A stretch of DNA of 64,000 nucleotides from Bugulina stolonifera (taxonomy: Eukaryota; Bryozoa; Gymnolaemata; Cheilostomatida; Bugulidae), in NCBI GenBank assembly GCA_935421135.1, contig OW285187.1, positions 30,133,818 through 30,197,817 on the forward strand. Reading direction: 5' to 3'. Shown piece by piece: positions 1 through 9,600 of this stretch; positions within the stretch are counted from its first letter, which is position 1, and each line of letters opens with the position of its first letter. Below the pieces are notes generated by a model. The model saw nothing but the letters and a program-made list of their open reading frames with translations. It did not search any database and had not been told where the DNA came from. Position numbers and translations under genes: made by a program.

Positions 1-66
1 GGCTTCGGATTCACATCGGGATGCATCGGGAGGCTTCGGATTCACATCGGGGTGCATCGGGACACA
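1..66. repeat. Short GC-rich tandem repeat, about 31 bp x 2
   Basis: Two near-identical copies of a unit built on GGCTTCGGATTCACATCGGG followed by a TGCATCGGG-type tail. A further CATCGGGACACATTGGG-like derivative follows. The array sits just upstream of the promoter of the 202-1516 gene and is cut by the window edge, so the true copy number is unknown. Confidence 0.7.
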
Positions 67-112
67 TTGGGATTGGATAATAAAAAGGGAGGAGTCAAGA
101 AATGAGCAGATG

Positions 113-118
113 TATAAA
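113..118 (+). promoter_or_regulatory. TATA box of the 202-1516 gene
   Basis: TATAAA lies 84 bases upstream of the ATG at 202. A pyrimidine-flanked CA near 140 is a plausible start site at the normal TATA distance. This is a position-based inference with no transcript evidence. TATA boxes are not obvious upstream of the other genes in the window, so this promoter looks different from its neighbours. Confidence 0.45.
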
Positions 119-201
119 GGGAGAGTGGGATCACAGTCTCAGCATTCAAAGTTCAGCACATCACTACTGTACAGGAACACTACTACAATAGTACATTATC
201 A

Positions 202-1516
202 ATGGATACTGACAACATAGTCCAGAACCAAGAAGAGTTATTTGCGGGCTTAACGGACTCACAAATGGATGGAATTATTGAAGAAGAAGAGTGCAGTCAG
301 AAGAGGAAAGAAGAGGTGGATGCGTTAAAAGAGGCACGGAAGAAGGGGAAAATAATAGGAGTGGGGAGTCTTGCCCGAAAGGATCTTTCTAACATGGCGG
401 ACTCTCCGTCCTCCCCGGAGCGGGCCTCGGATAGGGGCGAGACCACAACAACCAAGAAGAGGAAGAACCCAAAAGGAGATGAAATCTGTGCTAAGAAAAA
501 AAAGAAACCCCAGGCGATTGTAATATCAGATGATGATGATGATGGCCACGGAGCCGATACGGCTACGGAAGAAATGGATGGTGGTGAGACGACGAAGGGA
601 AAAAAAGCTACCAAGTCCCCTTGCAAGGGGAAGAAAAAGAGCGGGGGACTAAGCCTGGAGAAAGCTCGTGCAGTGGCGGCAACCCTAATGTAAGTAGCCC
701 TATTCGTATATCTATAAATTACCGTACTATCTTTCTCCCGTTTAACCACTTTGTCGGATCTATATACACCACTTTCATTATTGTAGGAGCATGGGAGCGG
801 AGAAGAGGAGCTCTCTGCAGACGACGGTGAAGCTGTCGGAGCTAGAGCCAGGAACTGTGCTAGAAGTGAGTGGAGGTTCGGTGGTTGAAACGGCATTCGG
901 AAAAGCATTCTTAGCCAGGGCAAGCTATGTGGATGACAAGGGGATGAGACATTGCATCAGCTTTCACACCAACATTCGTCACGCCATGCCCAAGCTAGCG
1001 GATGTCAAAGAAGAGGAGCTAAAGGACCTTACCCTTCCACCTAGGATCATGGTGTACTTGGGACAGCAGGAGACCGCTAAAGGACAAAACACATTCAACC
1101 GTATCGAGAGCGTGTGCTCCCTGCCAGGAGCAGCCATGAAAAAGCTGGCCGGTGACTTGAGAAAGAAGACCTTGGTCCAGTTGGAAGAATTTTTTCGAGT
1201 GCAAACGCTATCTTCCTTCCCCGTTGGTTCTGTGCTGGTGGTGACCGCGCTCCGACCCACATACGTCCCAAGATGCGGTGATGGTGATAATGCGAGCAAC
1301 TCCATTGCCACCTACGAGTGCCGGATTGGAAACGAAGAAAAAAAGGGAGAAGTCTTCCTTCCGGGACGTCTGGCAGTTTCGATGAAAGAGCTCCTCCCCT
1401 CCGTGATGGTGTACAAGGGACAGAAGACTTCCAAGAGCGGGAGAACATTCTACGATTGTGCCATTCTAGACTCCATCCTCGGCGAGCGTCTCCTCCCCGC
1501 CACTGCACAGTTTTGA
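202..1516 (+). CDS. Two-exon gene: Lys-rich nuclear-type protein with an internally duplicated domain
   Basis: Exons 202-689 and 787-1516 are joined by a 97-bp intron (donor GTAAGT at 690, acceptor TTGTAG ending at 786). The split codon becomes ATG and the frame stays open, giving 405 aa. Residues 1-165 are charged and low-complexity, with nuclear-localisation-like runs (KKRKNPKG, KKKKKP), an acidic SDDDDD stretch and Lys/Gly-rich segments. Residues about 177-272 and 302-392 look like two copies of one domain. Each opens with a PGTVL/VGSVL strand and closes with P-x-x-MVY-x-GQ, a Lys/Ser-rich turn, then G-x-TF. Paired beta-rich repeats after a basic tail suggest nucleic-acid binding, possibly OB-fold; that is inference only. 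I do not recognise the family. GC content is far above the rest of the window, so a mobile-element, viral or otherwise foreign origin is possible. Confidence 0.8.
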
Positions 1517-1529
1517 GGCAAAAACTTTT

Positions 1530-1985
1530 GTCATTCACACTCATTCGTGTCTACTTATCAATTGATTTTATATTATTACTCTCAAACTCGTGTATCGTTA
1601 GCCTTACTCATATTTTTCATAGTCGTATATCGGTTTTTATCGATTGATTTTATATTATTACTCTCAAACGTATTGAAAATTAAAACAAACTCGTGTATCA
1701 TTACCCTTACTCATATTTTTCATAGTCGTATATCAAGTTTTTTATCGCTTGATTTTATATTATTACTCTCAAACGAATTGAAAATTAAAACAAACTCGCG
1801 TATCATTACCCTTACTCATATTTTTCGTAGTCACATATCAAGTTTTTTATCGATTGATTTTATATTATTACTCTCAAACGCATTGAAAATTAAAACAAAC
1901 TCGTGTATCATTACCCTGACTCATATTTTCATAGTCGTATATCATCTATTCTAGAATACATCACACACCATTACTCTAACCCGTA
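1530..1985. repeat. AT-rich tandem array, unit about 91-106 bp, roughly four copies
   Basis: Copies begin with a TTGATTTTATATTATTACTC core near 1562, 1645, 1749 and 1855. Most also share an AAATTAAAACAAACTCG block and a TCATTACCCTTACTCATATT block. The first copy is shortened and a last degenerate one runs to about 1985. The array starts about 15 bases after the stop codon of the 202-1516 gene, so it probably forms or follows its 3' UTR. Open frames across it are repeat artefacts. No AATAAA is visible. Confidence 0.85.
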
Positions 1986-1989
1986 TTTT

Positions 1990-2460
1990 CCTTCGCTTCA
2001 CCCTACTCCAGCCGACGGTCCGCCCGCGAGGGTCGCGACGGGTCGTTGGGGCGGGAGGGCGGGGGAGGGGCGGGGGATGGGCGGGGGGAGGGCGGCGTGG
2101 GACCACGGCTGGACTCGCGAACGAGAACCGCCGCGAGGCGGAGGGCGAGGCGGAGGGGTTTGGGGTGGGGAGGGGTGGGGAGGGGCGGGGACGGGTGGAG
2201 GGAGGACGGGTGGGGTTCGCGGGGCGGGGGGGCGCGCGCGTACGCGCGCGCCCCCTCGCCCGAGCCGTGGGACGGGGCGAGGGGTTTGCTCTTTAGACTG
2301 GGTTCCGCGGAACAGCCGATGAGGTTTTTGAAACCCCACCCGCGATGGGGGGGAGTAGGTTCTAGGGCTTTGCACATAGAGTGAGGTTTAGGGGAGAGGA
2401 GGGGCGAGAGGACGGGTGGGGTGGTCGTCCGCCCGGGGAGTTTTTGGATCTAGGGCTAAT
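1990..2460. other. Extreme GC-rich, G-run-rich segment with 28-bp perfect palindrome
   Basis: The + strand is dominated by runs of three to seven G separated by one or two bases (about 2046-2230), an ideal G-quadruplex pattern. A perfect self-complementary stretch at 2228-2255, centred on GTAC with alternating CG flanks, could form a cruciform or Z-DNA. The phrase TCTAGGGCT occurs twice (near 2360 and 2449). I see no credible coding frame: overlapping frames on both strands stay open only because the composition is stop-poor. It resembles an rDNA spacer or CpG-island type sequence, but no rRNA core could be identified. Confidence 0.7.
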
Positions 2461-3499
2461 ACGACGCGGAAAGGGCCGGGTGTCTGTGTAGATCTGCACT
2501 GACTATACTACTTACTGGCACTGTTAACAAGGAATTGTCACCTAAGTTGAACAAGATAGACTGCATGGAAACTGAACAAAAATTGCTTCAGCTTTTCAAC
2601 CTTTTCTATTATGAAGTAAAATTCACAATCGTAAATATGTACATGTAATTCTCAACAGTAAATAATTATGTATGATCAAATTAATATGTACATTATTTTT
2701 CTCTGATGATGATGCTTGGATAAGCATAAAACTATTAGGAATAAAATCAAAACTTTCAGAATGCTGTCTTGCTACATGTACATTACGTGTATTTATCATA
2801 AAATTACTAGCTCACACCAATATCTTACATTATGTGCATATTTATATATGAAGAGGGGGGGGGGGTCCCAGAGAGTGCCCAGGGCCCCAGCTATAACTCA
2901 GGTCCTACACTACCTTTACCCACTTAAGAGCATCAGCTGTTGGCATTGGATTTATAAATGCATTATAAACAAGATTATCACACCTTAGCTGTAGTGGCAG
3001 GTAGGTGTTACCTGCAAGGTGTTGGCAACAGATGGTGTAACAATAATCAATGTTGAAGTTTCAAGATTTGAAGCCAACATAGAGTTGGTTGTTTGGACTT
3101 ATTTGTCTGACAAGATAAGTGCAGTTGTCTAGGGTGGTAGTGAGATTAGAAGTTAAATTTACTCATTTAAAAGGACATTATTTGTAAAACTGCATATACA
3201 TGTATGTACTTCAGAGCTAAAGATGATTAAACAATATTGGTTTATACTTTTGTGTTTATTGAGCAATGTGGGAAATTTGATTATTGTTTGTTCTGGCCCC
3301 CTGGGTATGCTCTAAGTGACATACAAACATCCACAAATTTGTACTTGTATATTTCCATTCTCATATGCAAACCAGTTGCATAGTATTACAGTTGAATATA
3401 AAATGACAATATATAACACAAATTTTATACATTTGAATAGAAAATGTAGTGCGTGTGATATAGGCCTAGCAGCCAGAAAGTGCTAAATATGGAAGAATA
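2461..3499. other. Intergenic, nothing recognised
   Basis: Base composition falls abruptly to AT-rich after about 2460-2500 and stays so. A G10-type homopolymer run lies near 2853-2864. No splice-consistent coding exon, RNA gene or clear repeat was found up to the target duplication of the hAT-like element at 3500. Confidence 0.6.
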
Positions 3500-5024
3500 C
3501 TAGTATACAGTGTTCGAATTGTGGTTATACGGGAGTATACGGCGTGTACCCACCTCAATTTTGGTGGGTACACTCTCAGCAGGCGTGTACCCTCATGGTA
3601 ATTGACTAGTTTTGCTGAAGACACGGCAGTTTTCGCAATCGAAATAGGTTTACTGGTTGCTGAGTGACTGCTGATCGTAAAATTTCCCTCTAATCTAGCG
3701 ATCGTTTGATTGATGATAGCGTGTTAAGTCAATCCCGAAATGTCAAAGTAAGTTTATAGTAGCTAGGACCAGCAACTTGCACACAAATAAATCCTTCTGC
3801 TTTACTGACAAAGTTAGTCATTGTGTCAATGGTTTCATAGGACTTGAATATGGGTTCCACTTTCTTTAGTATTTTCAGCTTTCCGAATGCGTTTGCAGAG
3901 CCATGAAAACTTTTTGATAAGGACAGTGGCCAAACAGTTGAATCTAAAAGTTTTTTTTAGCTCTAAACCTAAATCTCAAAAGTAAATTGTTGTACTCTAT
4001 TGGAATTTGACGTTTGACTGAGTGATGAATATCCGAGATAGTTGTATTTTTCTTACTTTGCTAATAAAATATAAAATACAAAAATTAAAAATAAATATTA
4101 ATTTAATATCATATATGATCATCCATGATGTTGTATATAACAATAACATAAATATTCGTATTTGTTAGATTATCACTAGAGAAAGAATCTGCATTCAATA
4201 ATATAGCATATAAATAATAAATCAAACATTATATTAATTATATAAAAAAATAAATAATATAATATAATTATTTATTATAGTGATTATTATAAATAATAGA
4301 ATTAGAAGTGAATCAATAAAATTAGATAATCAAATGGTAATCATATCATAATGATAACCATAATTATTTATATTTTTATTAATTTTTATATGAAATAAAT
4401 TATTTTGATAATAATTGTTGTAGCAATACGCCTACATCAAGTATAAATAAATATATTGCTTTCTGGATTGTCACAAGAACAAGAGTCGATATTCAATAAA
4501 TAAAAATTAAAATATAGAATAGAAATAAATCGTTTTTAATAGAACAGGGAATTAGATAATTAATTTATATTTAATGATCATTATTGTATCGAATATTTAA
4601 TGTAAATAATATAGCAATTGTTGTATTGTTTTATATAAATTATTTTAATCTAACGTTGATATTTTTATTCTAGAATAGGTAGGGATACTATTTGTTTTTG
4701 CACATAGTATAAGTATTGAATTTCAACAGTTGTAGGTATTGCTCTACTATTGCAAACTACTTCCAAGTTTAGTAAGTGAGGCAAAGAGTGAGGTTATGAC
4801 AAATTGAAATTCACAGAGAGCTAAGAAGAATCCTGTCACTGTTTAGTCTATATGGTACTAGTAGAAACTATGTATTTGGATTGAGCTTGGTTTCACTGGT
4901 TGACTGCAATTAAAGTAATCGTTTTGTTTGTATTCTCTATTTTTGTTGTATATAGGTGATTCATTGCTTTCAGAAGTCCACAAAAGACCACAGGTAATGA
5001 AGTTGTATGCTGCCTATTAGTGTA

Positions 5025-5085
5025 CTTGCATGCTGCATATTAGTGTACTTGCATGCTGTCTATTAGTGTACTTGAATGCTGCCTA
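5025..5085. repeat. Tandem triplication, about 24 bp unit
   Basis: Three consecutive units of the form ATTAGTGTACTTGCATGCTG plus four variable bases lie inside the hAT-like element. They are a local slippage product and carry no coding signal. Confidence 0.75.
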
Positions 5086-5477
5086 GTAACCTACATGCAT
5101 GATAGTTTGTCGAGTATTTTAGGTAGCTGAATAGTCTTTTTAGGCAATACTATATTTTTAGTTTACATTGAATTTACTGTCAGTATGATTTGATGTTTCT
5201 TGCTAAGGTTATATTCGGCCATGGATTTAACTTTGAGGCCAGTTTTTACTAGTGCTGCCAATTTATAAAACATTTAGCATTTTTGGAAGATGTTGTCACA
5301 AGTGGTGAGGATACTTGGAATACAGTGTTTAGTGATCCAAAGGAAGCTGGTGAGGAATTTAATTTTGCAGAAATAATACCCTAATTTATATTTTTCATAT
5401 CTACTGCTCGCTGGTGAAGCTGTCTTTTTCTAACATTGCTGTACTGGTGTTGTGGCAATGTCTTCTGTTCACTTTTC

Positions 5478-5590
5478 TAGGTGATTAGGCACTGTAGAGA
5501 CCATTGGTTCAAACCCCAGTCAGGGCCTGGTGTTTTCATGGATTTGATGCAAGACCTGACAGCTCCCACAGATAAATTCCTTAAATTAAC
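5478..5590 (+). mobile_element. tRNA-derived SINE fragment (copy 1)
   Basis: GGTTCAAACCCC at about 5506 is a good RNA polymerase III B box. It is followed by CAGTCAGGGCCTGGTGTTTT and a tail shared with the copies at 11388-11545 and 38897-38985 (TTTTCATGGATTTGA, CTGACAGC, AAATTCCTT). The A-box side is poor. It is nested in the hAT-like element, so it inserted after that element. Confidence 0.65.
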
Positions 5591-6678
5591 AAAATTATAA
5601 TAATATTAGAGAAAACCCAGTTAGTAGTACATGTATATATCCTAGATAAATTGGTGAAACTCCTTTACACAGGTATGTATGTTTTATAGGCTTCAACCTT
5701 TTCCTTATAGCTGTTGTTCAAATAACATTACTGGTGTTATATATTAAAGTCTACAGGTAGGTTGTGACAAGGGAAATACATGTATTTTATTGTATAATAC
5801 TTTTGTTCATTATAATTTTGTTGATAAACTTCAACTCCTTCCCTTCTCTAATGTTGATGTCAATGTCATAGCTGTTTTGTTGAATTACTATAGTTTTCAT
5901 ACTGTTGCAGTTACATGCTGTTGTTGTTTGTGTTTATATACTTTTGACAAAATATACAACTGTAAAATGTTGTAGTTCAGCATTTTGTAATAAATAAAGA
6001 AGTTGTTTTCTCTTTGACTACATGTACTTTTATTACAGTGAAAGAAAGATAAGGGGAGTTGTCGTGGTTTAAATAATGTAAATCTATTCATTCTTACAAT
6101 CAATGCAGCAGTAATACAAAGTTGAAGGACACAAAGCACACTCAGTAGTTTAAAATATAAGGAATGGTCTACATTGGTACCATGTCAAGAGGTAAAGGAG
6201 CTATCAACCATAATTAGAAATTGTCCTCTCTTGTTTTGTCTTGCTGAAATGGGAGAACAACTTCTAATTATGATCTGCAGCTTCTGAGTGACCAATGCAC
6301 CCTTTAGGAAAGGTCCTAAGATTGCAGGTAGGAACCGTGTACCCACCTCATTTGTTCCACTTCGAACACTGCTAGTATATACAGTATAAATAAGGACATG
6401 GTAAACAGTTTGTCTAGGCCTACATGTATGTTGAACGCCAAATACAAGCTTATAAAAACATTAGCTAGATGCATTCACAATAAAAAATTTACTAACTACC
6501 AAATGGTGGTTTATCAACCTTCAATTGGACCAGGATATTAAAGACAATAAAAGGCATAAATTACAGGGAATTAAATAAAAATATTAATGCAAGTAGAATA
6601 TGCAGTTCCTCTCAGACTAGAAAATGGCCTAAATATTCTCTCACATGTTATCAACTAGGGAGGACGAGGTTACAGACG

Positions 6679-9600
6679 TCAGGATTTTTTGAAGTGTTGC
6701 GGAGCCCCTGAGAATGTATACTTGAGTCTGTAGGCTTCAGCAGTAAGCTCTCCTATATCCTCATCTCCCCAGTTCTTGGTGGGTAAGTTTTGTAATAATG
6801 TCATCAGACCCTGGGATAATAATGAGTATAATTACATGTTCACACCTGGCAAGCTGTGGAAAGCTGTGATTGTCCGGTAGGGTCCAGAAAATTGCTCTGC
6901 AGGATCATAAGTATCACCATGCCACTGCACTGGTAGTGGTAACAACTATATGATATACAACAGCTAAATAATGGATAGTGACTGTAACATGCACACAAGT
7001 CTGATGTCTCATACTGCAGTTCGTCACTGACCTGGAAATCCTGTTCTACTTTGAGCTGTTTAGAGAATTTGGTGAGGAATGCAGCACAGACATATAGGTG
7101 GTAATCTGCAAAACCCTCCGGCTCAGCCTGTAACAGAATACACAGGACAGGTAGGCCACGGCCTGCTGACATATTCAACAGGTTTAGAGCATCATAATTT
7201 TTTGATTTTGAAGTTATGAATTTTGGTGAACAGCAGTCAGTGCTGAATCTGACAGAATACCATAATATTGTAGATGGGTTGAGTATAATAGGCAATATAC
7301 ACTGTATGGACATAAATGCAAAAAAATGGGACACAAATAATTTAGAGGAGATGGTCAACTAAGTACAAAATATAAATTAAAAAGACCGCAGAACATTATT
7401 CTACTTTGCAGAGTCAGACTTGAAACATATTCCTGAATTTTTCATAAATTCTAATCTTTTCACTTGCTAATTCAAGGCCTACTTTGGAGTGCTAAAACCC
7501 ACCAGGTATGTGTCCCATAGTCTTATGGTACATCTAAGGGGAAGCTCTCTCATGAGTAAGTTATTCATCCATCTGAATGCAAATTGTAGAAATTCTATAC
7601 CTTGATTCTCGATATGTGTGTGTAGTTCAGCTGATGGATAGAGAAAGAGAAAGATTAAAACTCACGTATTGTATTTAATTAAACCAATATAATGCTAGGT
7701 GAGCCAAATATGGCAGCTGTTGTTGGGCTTTTCAATTCACCAACCCAAGCTACTTACGCTGAATAGACCTTTCATTTCACCAGTTTTCAATAAGCATATT
7801 TATCTGTCAGATGGTCTTCTTATAAACCCTAACAACAATTATTTTCAAACACACGCTATTTAATGGTACATAATTACGTGTGAATCAAGCAATATAAATG
7901 GTAATCTTAGGTAATCTTCCGTAGCACACAAGTACATAATACAAATTATTTTCACAAACTTCATTAACCTGGAGACTCAAGCCCAACAACTCTTTGTTCA
8001 ACTTTAGAAAATAATAATAATAAACAGGCACTCCAAGGCGCCCCAAATAATAGGTTGGTATGTTGGTGACAGATTGTACAATAATATCAGATGTGACTGC
8101 CTCTGGTCAAGTCAACTTCAATAATAGATTTTCAGGAGAAGGTTTTAAATACTTTATTCATGTGCTAAGGTCTTTTCATCACCTAGTAATTCTCACAAAT
8201 AGTTGAGAGATTTTAAATATGATTTACTTTGGAATCGGCAAATTAAACATATAAAATCCGTTAAACCGTTTAGGTTTAGATATAGCCGCCTATACAAAGC
8301 AAGCATTGACTCCTATACCTGACTACCTTGACTTACTAACACAACCTTTCATCCAGAGACTGTATGTCTTATGGCTAGAAATTCAATGGAGGTCCACTAC
8401 TGCAATCATTGTCAATTTTTCTGCATTTTTGGACAATAAACATTGTAGCAAGTGCTGCATACTACATACATGTACATGTACTATATGCACATTGCCATTT
8501 GAGAGCCTGCTATCTTGGAGATCAGGGTCCAAATTTAATTTGTAGATAAAATTCATAACATCCTAAAACCAATCTTAGAGAAATTTGATAACATAATCTC
8601 CAGTAAACCCACTTCTATTAATAATGAAAGTTGTATATTATTTTCACCATACAAGATTACAGGAAATATTCTTTCCTATAATCTTATGCCAGTTTTGCAA
8701 CTGTATTTCTATTCTATCCCAATGAGGATGTTTGGCACAGTGAGGAAACTCATGAATTTATTAACTGTTAGAAAGCTGTTGATAGTTCATTCCTGTTTTT
8801 AATTAGGTAAACTTCATTTGTTTTGAACGAATGTTGTGATGAAAATCAGTTTAATTTTTTTAAAATATGAGTTGAAAGTTGAATTTTTTGATTGCACCAA
8901 CAATGAGTAACTTGATTAGTAAAAATGTGACCCACACAGCCAAGGTGTGAGGAATACACATAGCATAATTATACTTACAGTCTATCCTCAGAGTGAGCTC
9001 CTTCAAAGCAGAAACTTTCATCTGTATTCCGGGTTGAGCAAAGGTGTAGTTGTCTTGAATTCCATCTAACAACTTTGACATACACCAGAAACTATCAGCT
9101 TCTATCATATCCAAATCATCTTTAGATAGTACTGTTATGTCGATGTCATCTGACTCTACATCTGCAATTTATATACATATCCAGGCATGTTCAATTAACC
9201 CTTTGAAGACCGATTCTGGTACATAGCCATGGGCAGATAGCCAGAAAAACTGAAAAAAAAAACAATGAATCTTTCCAATAGTTACCTGTCGAGCATAAAC
9301 ATTATACAGGGTGGGCAACCAAAATTTGTAAAAATAGTCAAAAAATATAAAAATGAGCCGAACGTGTTTAGGGAAATTTTTTCGGTACGGTTGCTGAATA
9401 ATGACTGTAAAACTGGCATGGTAAAATTCTCTGTACCCTTGTTCTTGTACCCAATTGCATAAACCTATCAAATAGTAAGATGTATTATTATATTTTTATC
9501 AGTTAGCTATAGGTGAACTACCAGGCCTAGTTTGATTAGATTGATGAAATGTACCCGACTTTCTATCGACATATTATATTCTATTACGTTGTGAGACCAA

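Larger units (their letters stand above)
3508..6371. mobile_element. hAT-like DNA transposon, degenerate, with exact 8-bp target duplication
   Basis: The left end reads CAGTGTTCGAA from 3508 and the right end is its inverse, TTCGAACACTG, ending at 6371. The 8 bases outside each end are identical (CTAGTATA at 3500-3507 and 6372-6379). An 8-bp duplication with CAGTG-type short terminal repeats is the hallmark of the hAT superfamily. Both ends also carry a subterminal CGTGTACCCACCTCA motif. The roughly 2.86-kb interior has no long open frame and is very AT-rich at 4050-4680, so the copy appears non-autonomous or decayed. A tRNA-derived SINE fragment is nested at about 5478-5590. Confidence 0.85.

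Noticed and set aside
1998..2384. Several overlapping 110-139 residue open frames on both strands
   Set aside because: They arise from stop-poor GC-rich composition; the peptides are Pro/Arg/Gly low-complexity with no domain, splice or start support.
2445..2480. TCTAGGGCTAATACGACGCG resembles the small-subunit rRNA phrase TCTAGAGCTAATACATGC
   Set aside because: Similarity ends after a few bases and no flanking rRNA helices or other rRNA segments can be found.
9169..9471. 100-residue minus-strand open frame (and a plus-strand shadow) in a TBC1D22 intron
   Set aside because: It overlaps a mariner-end-like sequence and the true exon at 8979-9161 stops before it; there is no transposase motif or splice signals that fit.
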